A DNA stretch of 64,000 nt, taken from assembly GCA_025361565.1 (NCBI GenBank), contig JANYKN010000033.1, positions 1 to 64,000 of the forward strand, in the 5' to 3' direction. Position numbers and translations under genes: made by a program. The DNA comes from Bacteroidota bacterium. Lineage in GTDB: Bacteria > Bacteroidota > Bacteroidia > Bacteroidales > NBLH01. Position 1 is the first letter of the stretch. Every line of letters begins with the position of its first letter. The notes under the pieces are model-generated. The model worked only from the letters and a program-made list of their open reading frames with translations. It did no database searches and was not told where the DNA came from. Positions 1-8,726 of this stretch are shown in pieces.

Positions 1-1
1 C

Positions 2-142
2 AATCAAATTGAACGTTTCATCTCCAAAGAAAGTATTAAGGACATAACGATAACAAATCCCGAATGGAATAAATTAAATAAATTGAAAAGTGGATTACCT
101 GAAGCTTTTTGGTATTGGTATCAGGCAATAAATTTACTTTAA
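2..142 (+). CDS. C-terminal end of an unidentified protein (5' cut by window edge)
   Basis: An open frame enters from the left edge and ends at TAA 140-142. About 46 residues are visible, ending in a Trp/Tyr-rich tail (AFWYWYQAINLL). No domain is recognisable from this tail. It lies just upstream of a broken winged-helix gene on the same strand and could be part of the same disrupted locus. It could also be a chance open frame, since its start is not in the window. Confidence 0.35.
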   Translation, partial: NQIERFISKESIKDITITNPEWNKLNKLKSGLPEAFWYWYQAINLL

Positions 143-250
143 AGGTGTCCTTATATTTCAAATGCGCAATGTGATTTTATGGTTCACAGTAAAATTATAA
201 GATATAAATAAAGTTCGGTGTAAAAGCATATGTAAAAATTTCCCGAGTAA

Positions 251-530
251 CCAAATTCATTTTTTGCTGGAATTTGGGGGTTTAATGATTACCTTTATGC
301 TGGAGATATTTCTCATTTAGAAGAAGCTCCTACTAAAGCGACTTATAAAGTTAGAAGAAAAGCTTCGGAGAAAAATGTCGGAGAAACGTCGGAGAACTCG
401 TCGGAGAAAATTTTGGAACTGATTGTAAAAAATTCAAATATTACGATTTTGCAATTGTCTGAAATAATTGGTATTTCAGCAAGAACGGTCAAAAGAGATA
501 TCAAAAAATTGCAAAAAGAGAATAAACTCA
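251..530 (+). pseudogene. Winged-helix (HTH) C-terminal gene remnant, 5' part, cut by an IS630 element
   Basis: The frame starts after a stop at 248-250, so the N-terminal region is missing. It reads through a Ser-Glu-Lys-rich linker (repeated SEK/SEN units) into a helix-turn-helix: ILELI...ITILQLSEIIGISARTVKRD...LQKENKL. Such SEK linkers followed by a winged helix are typical of the C-termini of several bacterial regulators. Coding stops making sense at 531, where the insertion element begins. The likely continuation (IKRVGADKTGYWEIS) lies on the far side at 1657-1716. The two halves are offset by one base when simply rejoined, so either a small indel followed insertion or the exact target differs. 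Confidence 0.6.
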
Positions 531-1657
531 TATCAAGTTGCGTTCTGATATATAATATAAATTTGTATCTTTGAAATAAAAAGATATGAGTAAGATAACG
601 AAAATAGAGACGAGTTTTTCAGAGGCTGAATTAATTGGGAAAATAAAACAAACTGTAGGCTTTTGGCGAGTTCAAAAGTGGCTAATTATATACAATGCAG
701 TAAATTATCCTAGAAAAGCTGAAGATATCGCCAATCATTTGGCAATATCGGTTTCCTTGGTTCACAAAACAATTTCAGAATTCAAGAGAAATGGTGCAAA
801 ATCAATCGAAACTGTTGGCAAAGGAGGCAGGAAAAATTCGTATCTTACTTTTGATGAAGAAAAGGAATTTATGGACTCATTTATCAAGCAGGCACAATTG
901 GGTCAAATTGCAACAACATCAGATATAAAAGGAGCATTTGAAAATAGAACAGGAGAAAAAGTTCATAAAACTACAATTTATAGGTTACTGGAGCGACATC
1001 AGTGGAGAAAAATCGTTCCTCTTCCTTTTCATCCAAAACAGGATAAAAAAGTACAAGAGGAATTTAAAAAAACTTCGGTAAAGAAGTAGCTCAAATTATT
1101 GAAAATAAGAATCTTGACAAAGAAAAGATAATACTGATGACTCAAGACGAGGGTAGATTTGGACGGGTAAATATCCCAAGGAGTTCATGGGCACCAATGG
1201 GCACAAGACCCCTGGTCCCAAAGCAGATAGTTCGACAAAGTTTTTATGTTTACACGGCAGTATGTCCAAGTTTAGGAAAAATGAGTTCACTAATATTACC
1301 AAATGCCAATACAGAAATGATGAGTTTGTTTTTAGAAAATGTATCTAATGAATTTGCCGATAATGAAATTATTATGCAAATAGATGGGGCTGGGTGGCAC
1401 AAATCCAAAGAATTAAAAATACCCCAAAATATTCATTTCATTATACAGCCACCTTACAGTCCGGAAGTTAATCCCACGGAGCATATCTGGGATGAATTGC
1501 GGGAGAAGTATTTACATAATAGAATATTTGATTCGTTGGAAGAAACAATGGATAGGGTATGTTTTGGATTAAAAGACTTGTCCGAAAAAATGGATTATGT
1601 GAAATCCATGACATTTTTCCCTTATCTAAATATTTCATTTTAGAACGCAACTTGGTA
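531..1657 (+). mobile_element. IS630-family insertion sequence (~1.13 kb)
   Basis: The ends carry matching 16-base inverted repeats: TATCAAGTTGCGTTCT at 531-546 and its complement (one mismatch) at 1642-1657. Both termini include TA, as expected for the TA target duplication of IS630/Tc1/mariner elements. The element is almost filled by a DDE transposase encoded in two overlapping frames. It interrupts a winged-helix gene whose halves flank it. Size, TA ends and the two-frame transposase all fit IS630. The element looks intact; no second copy is seen in the window. Confidence 0.85.
586..1643 (+). CDS. IS630-family DDE transposase, made by -1 ribosomal frameshifting
   Basis: The first frame (586-1089, 167 aa) is an N-terminal HTH region with a winged-helix_33-like segment (HLAISVSLVHKTISEF; TTIYRLLERHQW). 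It ends at TAG 1087-1089. The catalytic domain continues in the -1 frame. A run of seven A at 1066-1072 allows slippage, after which the protein reads QEEFKKNFGKEVAQ without interruption. The second frame (ATG 1137, to 1643) holds the DDE triad: Asp in TQDEGRFG, Asp in QIDGAGWHKS and Glu in SPEVNPTEHIWDEL. Two-frame organisation with an A-rich shift site is well known in IS630 elements, so this is probably functional rather than a mutation. Confidence 0.85.
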
Positions 1658-1716
1658 TCAAACGTGTTGGAGCTGATAAGACTGGATATTGGGAAATATC
1701 AGAAAATAATAATTAA
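1657..1716 (+). pseudogene. 3' remnant of the interrupted winged-helix gene
   Basis: Directly after the right inverted repeat a frame reads IKRVGADKTGYWEIS and then stops at TAA 1714-1716. This is the usual end of a winged helix (wing strand followed by GxDKxGYWE). It fits as the continuation of the 251-530 remnant that ends in ENKL before the insertion. Too short to be a gene on its own. Confidence 0.5.
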
Positions 1717-2047
1717 TGTCGGTGTAAATTATATCATATTTATAAAGAACTTAGTATAAGTAATTGATATTTAAAAAAATAACACATAATCTTTTTAAAT
1801 AATACAAGATAATTCTTAATTAAGTTCGGAGACGAATTATATATTATTGATTAATAACAACATAGATAAAATAGTGGTTCGCAGACAAGTTCGGAGAGTA
1901 AAATTACTTCAATCTTGATTAATGTAATTTTCAACCAGAATGAATTATTAATATGCTCTTTAGGTTATTCGTAATAATATAATAAATATTTTAAATACTT
2001 ATATATCAGTTAATTTATAAATTTTACAAAAAATTTTAATAAATTAT
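1717..2047. other. AT-rich stretch with no recognisable gene
   Basis: No coding frame of useful length or family similarity is seen. The sequence is very AT-rich and contains two short TTCGGAGA echoes of the SEK-linker coding repeat upstream, possibly decayed duplication. It separates the IS630 element from the retron promoter. Confidence 0.5.
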
Positions 2048-2078
2048 TTTGTACTGACAGTTATATTGCATACTTTTG
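2048..2078 (+). promoter_or_regulatory. Bacteroidota-type promoter of the retron-like unit
   Basis: TTTG at 2048-2051 and TACTTTTG (consensus TAnnTTTG) at 2071-2078 are separated by 19 bases, the standard spacing for this phylum's primary sigma factor. The predicted start is near 2083-2086, about ten bases before the a1 repeat of the structured RNA. There is no ORF between promoter and RNA. Confidence 0.75.
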
Positions 2079-2082
2079 TACC

Positions 2083-2392
2083 AGTTCTTTGAAAAATATT
2101 TTAAGGGTCAATTATAAGTCCGAAATTTTATGTGTGCATTATTTGTACACGGTAGCTAAGCTACTTTTTTTTGGGAAGAACACAATCAGCCACTACAAGA
2201 CTAAATCATTCGATTCGTTATTGTCAGTAATTGATTCAAGTGTTTAAAGTATTAAACTTTATTAAACCAAAATAAATTGTCAAAATTAAGGCAAGGGAAT
2301 TAATGGGGTATTTAACAAATCACGTTTAACGGCAAATTGGCAAAATATGTTGGCAAGGTAATTTTGCCTGTTTAACTTAAAATATTTATTAA
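2083..2392 (+). ncRNA. Candidate retron msr-msd RNA with a1/a2 inverted repeats
   Basis: A perfect 12-bp inverted pair, AAATATTTTAAG (2094-2105) and CTTAAAATATTT (2376-2387), encloses about 270 nt, as the a1/a2 repeats of retrons do. Right after a1 come two small hairpins: GTGTGCA/TGTACAC with a 5-nt loop (2132-2150, one G-U pair) and GTAGC/GCTAC with a 3-nt loop (2152-2164), followed by eight T. This resembles an msr. Further on are a 6-bp hairpin (2242-2257) and GGCAAAAT/ATTTTGCC (2339-2346 with 2361-2368), which could be msd structure. A good promoter precedes the RNA and a retron-type RT gene follows 0.6 kb later. The branching G and exact msd limits cannot be set by eye. Confidence 0.7.
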
Positions 2393-2632
2393 ATGAAAAC
2401 AAAAAGAACCATCAAAAAGTTTGTTCGTAATTTAGAACAACATTGGTTAAATTCAAAGAACCGTGATTTGCTGTCAGTTAGTGACATTGTTATTTTAGAA
2501 GATTGTTTGGCTGTTTTAAAGAGTGCATTAGCCGAAAATGATGAAGAAGCTTTTAAATTGTTAATTTTAGAGGCCACATCAAAGTTTTTATTACTCTTTC
2601 CAGTTAAAAAGTTTGAAGATTTAAATTCCTAA
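2393..2632 (+). CDS. 79-aa protein of unknown function in the retron unit
   Basis: The ATG lies five bases after the a2 repeat, so the gene is probably read from the same transcript as the retron RNA. The product is small, with a basic N-terminus (KTKRTIKKFVRN) and an acidic, helical middle (ALAENDEEAFKLLILEATSKFLLL). No signal peptide, membrane segment or known domain is seen. It is followed after 41 bases by an XRE gene and then the RT. By position it could be a retron accessory protein, an effector or an RNA-processing partner; function is not known. Confidence 0.6.
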   Translation: MKTKRTIKKFVRNLEQHWLNSKNRDLLSVSDIVILEDCLAVLKSALAENDEEAFKLLILEATSKFLLLFPVKKFEDLNS

Positions 2633-2673
2633 TTGACTACCCCCTTTTTTTCACCTAAATTAAATTATAGTAT

Positions 2674-2964
2674 ATGAACTTAGGTAACACTATAAGCACA
2701 TTAAGGCAAAAACGTGGTCTTAAGCAATCTGATTTGGCTGAAAAGTGCCAAATTACACAAGCTTATTTGTCAAATATAGAACACAATAAAAAGGAGCCAA
2801 TTATTGCAATATTAAAGTTGATAAGTTTAGCGTTAGAAATTCCTTTACCTGTTTTATTTTTCCTATCAATGGACGAAGAGGATGTACCTGAAAATAAAAA
2901 ACAATTATTTTCATTTCTTTCGAATAATTTCAAGCCAATTCTAATAAATAATTTTGTTGAATGA
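2674..2964 (+). CDS. XRE/Cro-CI family HTH protein of the retron unit
   Basis: A 96-aa protein. Residues 3-60 form a classic Cro/CI helix-turn-helix (ISTLRQKRGLKQSDLAEK, then AYLSNIEHNKKEP), followed by a hydrophobic helix and a short tail. Its stop codon overlaps the RT start as ATGA (2961-2964), which implies translational coupling. Retron surveys describe a class whose partner protein is a small HTH protein; this order (RNA, small ORF, HTH, RT) suggests a member of that class. It could be the effector, a regulator of the unit, or both. Confidence 0.8.
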   Translation: MNLGNTISTLRQKRGLKQSDLAEKCQITQAYLSNIEHNKKEPIIAILKLISLALEIPLPVLFFLSMDEEDVPENKKQLFSFLSNNFKPILINNFVE

Positions 2965-3779
2965 AGTCAAAAATGGAATTGAAATATACGCTTGGTTACT
3001 CCTTTGATGAATTGACTTTAATTGCAAATGATATTGATAAATATTATAGACCATACGAAAAAAAGGAACTTAAAAAAAACGGCAAACTCAAAATTAGAAA
3101 TATTGAGCCCAGTATTGAACCATTAAAATCAATTCAGAGAAAAATTAAAGATAAAATTCTTAAACCAATACCTCTACCTGACAATATTTTTGGTGGAGTA
3201 AAGGGTAAAAGTAACATTGCCAATGCAAAAGTTCATCAGGGTAAAAAGTTTCATTTGTGTACTGATTTGACTAGCTTTTTTCCATCAATTTCATATAAAC
3301 TAGTATTTAAAATGTTTCGAAGCTTCGATTTCTCTACAGATATTGCTAGTTTGCTTACTAAATTAACTACCTATAAAGGTCACGTTCCACAAGGTGCGCC
3401 AACTAGCACTCATATCGCAAATCTTGTCTTTTTACCCATTGACTTGCAACTTATAAATGAATGTGAACAAAGCAATATCTATTATACCAGATTTATTGAT
3501 GATTTAAGTCTTTCTTCACAAAAAGATTTTAAAAGCAAAGCTGGGCAATTATTAGAAATTGTCTATTGCCAATTTCGGATAAGTAACCGTAAAACTGTAT
3601 ATAGCGATAAACCAGTTGAAATTACAGGCATTGTGCCAAAACAAAATTCAATAGATGTCAATAACAAATTTAAAAATAAGGATATTTCGACTTTATCCGA
3701 AAATTCAATAAAAGGAAGACAGAACTATTATAATCAGGTTAAAAAGTATAAAAAATCTCATATTAAACCAAGTCTCTAA
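2961..3779 (+). CDS. Retron-type reverse transcriptase
   Basis: A 272-aa RT with the expected blocks in order: an Asp in CTDLTSFFPSI (D102), VPQGAPTS (142-149), the catalytic YTRFIDD (D180, D181), and a thumb-side GIVP segment. Two retron hallmarks are present: NAKVH (88-92) matches the region X motif NAxxH, and ITG (221-223) matches the region Y VTG motif. In retrons the RT primes from the 2'-OH of its cognate msr-msd RNA to make msDNA. The protein is short for the family but has all core motifs. It has no maturase or integrase domain, which argues against a group II intron. The start ATG overlaps the upstream stop. Confidence 0.85.
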   Translation: MKSKMELKYTLGYSFDELTLIANDIDKYYRPYEKKELKKNGKLKIRNIEPSIEPLKSIQRKIKDKILKPIPLPDNIFGGVKGKSNIANAKVHQGKKFHLCTDLTSFFPSISYKLVFKMFRSFDFSTDIASLLTKLTTYKGHVPQGAPTSTHIANLVFLPIDLQLINECEQSNIYYTRFIDDLSLSSQKDFKSKAGQLLEIVYCQFRISNRKTVYSDKPVEITGIVPKQNSIDVNNKFKNKDISTLSENSIKGRQNYYNQVKKYKKSHIKPSL

Positions 3780-3826
3780 GATTCTAATAAAATACGTTTT
3801 AAGGTATTATTTTCTATTCTTTCCAT

Positions 3827-3940
3827 TCAATTCCAACCCGTTATAATCCTATCCGTTTCCGATAAAGCCACAATAATTTTCTTATACTTCAGAATACCAT
3901 CAAATTCCAATTGCCATTCTTTTTTGTCATATAGCCATTT
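3827..3940 (-). pseudogene. Short decayed coding fragment
   Basis: On the minus strand about 37 codons read protein-like (LYDKKEWQLEFDGILKYKKI, ending ETDRIITGWN) before a stop, but a TAA lies immediately upstream and there is no start. It looks like the C-terminal end of a lost gene. Family unknown. Confidence 0.3.
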
Positions 3941-4267
3941 TTATAAGATTGGTAACATCCGATATCAAAACAAGGTATATAAATGAGGCTATAAAATGAT
4001 GTATCAAAGCCAGCTGTATCTTAACCTTTATTAAATTATTCTATAACAAAACATAGGTGATTTAGATAAATTACTGATAAAGAATTTGGAATACAATTTC
4101 CTTGACCATAGAGAAAACAAACAAAGCAACTTTTTACTATTAGTATAAATGTTTAGAATTAAAAAAGCAAGTTAGACTCAATAATCCACAAGCCTCTTCC
4201 CACCCCAAAACTTTTTTAGCATTAATCCTCTAAATTTCTTATTTTGCAAATTATTTCCAATTAGATA
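3941..4267. other. Intergenic DNA before the type I operon
   Basis: No gene is seen. An A/T-rich leader runs up to the hsdR ATG; a weak TTATTTTG at about 4240-4247 partly resembles a -7 element. Nothing else is supported. Confidence 0.4.
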
Positions 4268-6664
4268 ATGATTGACAAAAAATCCCTATCCGAGCGTGAT
4301 ATCTGCACAAAGTTTATAACCCCTGCGCTTGAAAAAGCAGGATGGAATAAACTTACTCAGTTTTTGGAAGAAGTTTCTTTTACCGATGGTAAAATTTATG
4401 TCCGTGGTAAGTTAACTGCCAGGGGTGAAAAGAAGCGGGCTGACTACATTTTATATTTTAAACCCAATATTCCAATCGCAATCATTGAAGCAAAAGACAA
4501 CAAACATTCTATTAAATCAGGGATTCAACAAGCTTTGGATTATGCCCGCATTCTGGATATTCCATGTGTTTTTAGCAGCAACGGCGATGGGTTTTTATTT
4601 CACGATCGCACGGCAACTGGCAATGATATCGAAACTGAATTAAGTATTGATAACTTTCCTTCACCTACGCAACTTTGGGAGAAATACAAAAAGTACAAAG
4701 GTATCAGCACACCAACAGAGGAAAAAATTGCTTCTCAGGATTTCTATTTTGACGGTAGTGGACGTAAACCAAGATATTATCAGCAGATAGCCATAAACAG
4801 AACAGTTGAAGCCATTGCAAAAGGACAAAATAGAATCCTTTTGGTTTTGGCAACTGGAACAGGAAAAACCTATACTGCATTTCAAATCATACATCGGCTA
4901 TGGAAAGCTGGTGCAAAAAAACGGATTCTTTTTTTAGCAGATCGAAATGCGCTGATTGACCAAACAAGACGGGGCGACTTCAAACATTTCAAAGATAAAA
5001 TGACGGTGGTAAAACACCGGGAGATTGATAAAAGCTATGAAATCTATCTGGCTTTGTATCAGGGTTTATCTGGTACTGATGAAGATGCCAATGTTTATAA
5101 GCAATTTACACCGGAGTTTTTTGATTTAATTGTAATTGATGAGTGTCATAGGGGTAGTGCAAAAGAAGACAGCGCCTGGCGCGAAATACTGACCTATTTC
5201 AAAAACGCTACACATATTGGTTTAACGGCAACTCCAAAAGAAACTAAAGAAACAAGTAATACAGAATATTTCGGAGATCCTGTTTATACGTATTCCCTAA
5301 AGCAAGGTATTAATGATGGTTTTCTGGCTCCTTACAGGGTTATAAGGGTTGCACTGAATGTTGATGCCGAAGGTTGGCGACCAGAACAGGGAAAAACAGA
5401 TAAAGAAGGTGATCTTGTTGAAGATCGGATATATAACCGAAAAGATTATGACAGGAATCTGGTAATTGATGAGCGAACAGAAACCGTAGCCAAAAAATTG
5501 ACTGAATTTTTAAATGGTTACGATCGTTTTGCAAAAACAATTGCTTTTTGCGTGGATATTGACCATGCCGAAAGAATGCGCACCAATTTATCTAAAGAAA
5601 ATGCCGATTTGGTTGCTCTAAACTACAAATATGTAATGCAAATCACAGGTGACAACGACGAAGGAAAACGGGAATTGGACAACTTTACCAATCCCGAAGA
5701 AAAGTATCCGGTAATTGCTACTACTTCCGAATTAATGACAACCGGAATTGACGCCCAAACATGCAAGGTAATTGTATTGGATGCAAATATCAATTCAATG
5801 ACCAAGTTCAAACAGATTATAGGACGCGGCACACGGATCAATGAAGAATTTGGGAAAATGTATTTTACCATTCTCGACTTTAGAAATGCCACGGATTTAT
5901 TTGCTGATAAAGATTTTGATGGAGACCCGATAAGAATAAAACCAGTAAGCCAGGATACTGATTTAAATGGTATTGTTGATGAAGAAGAAAACGACGAAAC
6001 TCCAATCATAGATGAAGTTACAGGTGATGAAATTGAAATGGTTAAACCTGAAATCAGGTATCCTGAAGATGAAAGCCCCCCTAAAGAATTAAGCGAATCC
6101 AAACCAAAAGTTTATGTTAATGGGGTTGATGTTTCAATTCTGGTAAGCAGGGAATTATATTTCGACCAGCACGGTAAACCAATTACTACCAGTTTAAAAG
6201 ACCACACCAAAGAAATCATAAAAGGTAAATATGCTTCGCTTGATGATTTCTTAAACAAGTGGAAAACAACTGATCGTAAAGATGCAATCATTGCAGAACT
6301 GCAGGAACAAGGCGTTTTAGTAGAAGCTTTATACGAAGCGGTGAATCAGGAAGTTGATTTGTTTGATTTAATATGCCACGTAGCTTACGACCAACCTCCA
6401 TTGACCCGGAAAGAAAGAGTAAACAACGTAAGAAAGCGAAACTATTTTACCAAATACGGCGAGCAGGCCAAAAATGTGTTGGAATCTTTATTGGATAAAT
6501 ATGCCGATGAAGGAATTACCAATATCGAAAGCATGGATGTTTTAAAAGTAAAACCATTGACTGATTTTGGTTCCCCAACTGAAATTATAAGTGAATTTGG
6601 TAGCAAAGAAAAATATTTACAAGCAGTAAAAGAGTTAGAAAACGAATTATATAAAACCGCATGA
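4268..6664 (+). CDS. hsdR: Type I restriction enzyme R subunit (HsdR, EcoEI-like)
   Basis: A 798-aa motor and nuclease subunit. The N-terminal PD-(D/E)XK core is visible as RADYILYF (D59) and IAIIEAK (E74, K76), followed by the QxxxY-like QQALDYA. The helicase follows: Walker A ATGTGKT (195-201), DECH box (291-294), TATP motif III (320-323) and an arginine motif GRGTRI in the second RecA domain. The C-terminal ~200 residues resemble the EcoEI-type HsdR C-terminal domain that docks on the methylase. It translocates DNA with ATP and cuts unmodified DNA when complexed with HsdM and HsdS. It is the first gene of a tightly packed operon running to 12822. Confidence 0.92.
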   Translation: MIDKKSLSERDICTKFITPALEKAGWNKLTQFLEEVSFTDGKIYVRGKLTARGEKKRADYILYFKPNIPIAIIEAKDNKHSIKSGIQQALDYARILDIPCVFSSNGDGFLFHDRTATGNDIETELSIDNFPSPTQLWEKYKKYKGISTPTEEKIASQDFYFDGSGRKPRYYQQIAINRTVEAIAKGQNRILLVLATGTGKTYTAFQIIHRLWKAGAKKRILFLADRNALIDQTRRGDFKHFKDKMTVVKHREIDKSYEIYLALYQGLSGTDEDANVYKQFTPEFFDLIVIDECHRGSAKEDSAWREILTYFKNATHIGLTATPKETKETSNTEYFGDPVYTYSLKQGINDGFLAPYRVIRVALNVDAEGWRPEQGKTDKEGDLVEDRIYNRKDYDRNLVIDERTETVAKKLTEFLNGYDRFAKTIAFCVDIDHAERMRTNLSKENADLVALNYKYVMQITGDNDEGKRELDNFTNPEEKYPVIATTSELMTTGIDAQTCKVIVLDANINSMTKFKQIIGRGTRINEEFGKMYFTILDFRNATDLFADKDFDGDPIRIKPVSQDTDLNGIVDEEENDETPIIDEVTGDEIEMVKPEIRYPEDESPPKELSESKPKVYVNGVDVSILVSRELYFDQHGKPITTSLKDHTKEIIKGKYASLDDFLNKWKTTDRKDAIIAELQEQGVLVEALYEAVNQEVDLFDLICHVAYDQPPLTRKERVNNVRKRNYFTKYGEQAKNVLESLLDKYADEGITNIESMDVLKVKPLTDFGSPTEIISEFGSKEKYLQAVKELENELYKTA

Positions 6665-7230
6665 TTTCTAAACAATATAATAACTCATTTTTAAAAAAAT
6701 CAGTAAATGATTTTTACGAAAAACAAATTGAAAATCTTAATACATTCAACTCATTGGTACTTGAAAATAAGGATTTTGAATTTAAAGAGTTTTCTTCTGA
6801 CAAGCCAATTGATTACACCAAATTTAATTTCAAAAAAGCACTATACTTTTTTGAATTGGATGAAAGTGAAGAAAAATGCGAAATCATTTGCAATAAAATC
6901 AAAGACCGGAAAAAGCTAAAAAAGAACGAATTAAAACTTCCAAAAGTCAATTTTGAGAATTTATCTGGGGAAAACAAAATACTTTATGTTGGAAAATCGC
7001 TTGGTCTATTTTCTGAGCGTTTGAAGCAACATTTAGGCGAAGGTTCCGAAAAAACCTATGCCTTACATTTAAATAAATGGAAGGATAACCTGGATTTGAA
7101 AGCAAAATTGAAACTTTATTATACTTCATTCGAAGGTATCATTAAAGATGATCAAAATGATTTACTGGAATTATTAGAATCTTCCTTGCATAATAAGTTA
7201 AAACCAATATTAGGTAGAACTGGCCATTAA
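6661..7230 (+). CDS. GIY-YIG-like protein embedded in the type I operon
   Basis: A 189-aa protein whose ATG overlaps the hsdR stop (ATGA, 6661-6664). A GIY-YIG fold is suggested by ALYFFEL (60-66, GIY strand), ILYVGKS (107-113, YIG strand), an Arg soon after (SERL, R120), and a Glu and Asn in LLESSLHNKLKP (E173, N178). A ~40-residue charged insertion separates the two strands, longer than in the canonical nuclease. Proteins of this kind may add nicking activity or be degenerate DNA binders. The nuclease reading is by motif only. Translational coupling implies a role with the restriction system. Confidence 0.6.
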   Translation: MISKQYNNSFLKKSVNDFYEKQIENLNTFNSLVLENKDFEFKEFSSDKPIDYTKFNFKKALYFFELDESEEKCEIICNKIKDRKKLKKNELKLPKVNFENLSGENKILYVGKSLGLFSERLKQHLGEGSEKTYALHLNKWKDNLDLKAKLKLYYTSFEGIIKDDQNDLLELLESSLHNKLKPILGRTGH

Positions 7231-7289
7231 ATAATCTATAAGAATAATTAAACTTTAAACTTTAAACTTCAAACTTTTTTCTTTTTAAA

Positions 7290-8726
7290 ATGAGCAACAT
7301 ATCAGGCATAATAAAAAGCATCCGCGACATCATGTGGCAGGACACCGGGCTAAACGGCGATGCACAAAGAGTAGAACAACTGGGCTGGATGCTTTTCCTT
7401 AAAATATTTTCGGACAAAGACAAAGAACTTGAGTTACTAGACGACAAATACAAATCGCCCATTCCGGATCAGTTTCATTGGGTAAAAGAAAAAGGAAATT
7501 GGGCTGGCGATGATGAAGGAATAACAGGTGATGCATTATTGGAGTTTGTTGATCGTCAATTATTCCCAGCCTTGCGAAATCTGGATTTAAGCACGGCCAA
7601 CCAACGCGCAGTTATTGTTCGTGAAGTTTTTGAAGGCAATAACAATTATATGAAAAGCGGCATCAACATACGCAAGGTATTGAACAAGCTCAACGAAATT
7701 GATTTCAATATTGCCAAAGACCGTCATGCTTTTGGCGAATTATACGAAACCATTCTGAAGGAACTGCAAAGTGCCGGTAAAAGTGGCGAGTTTTATACCC
7801 CACGTGCCATTACGCACTTTATAACCGATATGATTAATCCCAGACTGGGTGAAAAAATACTGGATCCTGCCTGTGGTACAGGTGGCTACTTAACCTGTGC
7901 CATTGAGCATTTAAAAAAACTGGCTAACAATGTGGATGAACGCAAAAGCATTGAACAAAACATCATTGGATGGGAATACAAGCCATTGCCTTATTTGTTG
8001 GCAACCACTAACTTAATTTTACACGATATTGAAATTCCAAATATTACTTTTCGCGATTCACTTGACCAACCATTGAGCAATTTTACCGAAAAGCACCGTG
8101 TAAATGTAATCCTTGCAAATCCTCCTTTTGGCGGCATTGTGGCTAACGGAAACGAAAGCAATTTTCCACAAACTTACCGGACAAAGGAAAGTGCCGATTT
8201 ATTCCTGATTTTAATGATTCACCTTTTAAAACAAGGCGGAAGGGCAGGAATTGTATTGCCCGATGGTTCATTAACTGGCGATGGTGTAAAACAAAGGGTA
8301 AGGCAAAAACTACTTGAAGATTGTAACCTGCATACCATTATTCGTTTGCCCAATTCTGTTTTTCAGCCTTATGCAACCGTAGCCACCAATTTGTTGTTTT
8401 TTGATAAAGGCACACCTACAAAAGAAGTTTGGTATTACGAGCACCGCCTGCCCGAAGGACAAAAAGCCTACAATAAAACAAGGCCCATCCAGGCCAAAGA
8501 ATTTGAACCCATTAAAAAATGGTGGAATAACAGACAAGAAAGCGAAATTTGCTGGAAAGTAAACATCAATACCATTATTGAACGAGGCTACGATTTAGAC
8601 ATTAAAAACCCAACCAAACAGGAAGAAGAACAAGAGCACAGCAGCACAGAACTAATGGAAATGCTAGATAAAAGTTTTTCGAAAAGCCACGATTTATTAA
8701 TGAAATTGAAGGAGGCAGTAAAATGA
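7290..8726 (+). CDS. hsdM: Type I DNA methyltransferase M subunit (HsdM)
   Basis: 478 aa. An N-terminal HsdM_N helical domain (about 1-150) precedes the N6-adenine methylase domain. The SAM-binding motif I is DPACGTGGY (192-200), preceded by GEFYTPRAIT, and the catalytic motif IV is NPPFGG (~277-282). It methylates adenines in the bipartite site chosen by HsdS and joins the restriction complex. It ends in ATGA overlap with the next gene (8723-8726). The 59-base gap upstream holds an A/T-rich leader, where translation reinitiates. Confidence 0.95.
   Translation: MSNISGIIKSIRDIMWQDTGLNGDAQRVEQLGWMLFLKIFSDKDKELELLDDKYKSPIPDQFHWVKEKGNWAGDDEGITGDALLEFVDRQLFPALRNLDLSTANQRAVIVREVFEGNNNYMKSGINIRKVLNKLNEIDFNIAKDRHAFGELYETILKELQSAGKSGEFYTPRAITHFITDMINPRLGEKILDPACGTGGYLTCAIEHLKKLANNVDERKSIEQNIIGWEYKPLPYLLATTNLILHDIEIPNITFRDSLDQPLSNFTEKHRVNVILANPPFGGIVANGNESNFPQTYRTKESADLFLILMIHLLKQGGRAGIVLPDGSLTGDGVKQRVRQKLLEDCNLHTIIRLPNSVFQPYATVATNLLFFDKGTPTKEVWYYEHRLPEGQKAYNKTRPIQAKEFEPIKKWWNNRQESEICWKVNINTIIERGYDLDIKNPTKQEEEQEHSSTELMEMLDKSFSKSHDLLMKLKEAVK

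Noticed and set aside
343-531. 62-codon minus-strand open frame
   Set aside because: Antisense to the winged-helix remnant; hydrophobic, low-complexity composition of a reverse-strand shadow.
1137-1643. Second transposase frame as a separate gene or a pseudogene
   Set aside because: An A7 run gives a seamless -1 shift joining both frames, as in other IS630 elements.
2152-2172. Hairpin plus eight T as a simple terminator
   Set aside because: It lies within the a1/a2-framed RNA soon after the promoter; it may attenuate, but fits better as an msr stem-loop.
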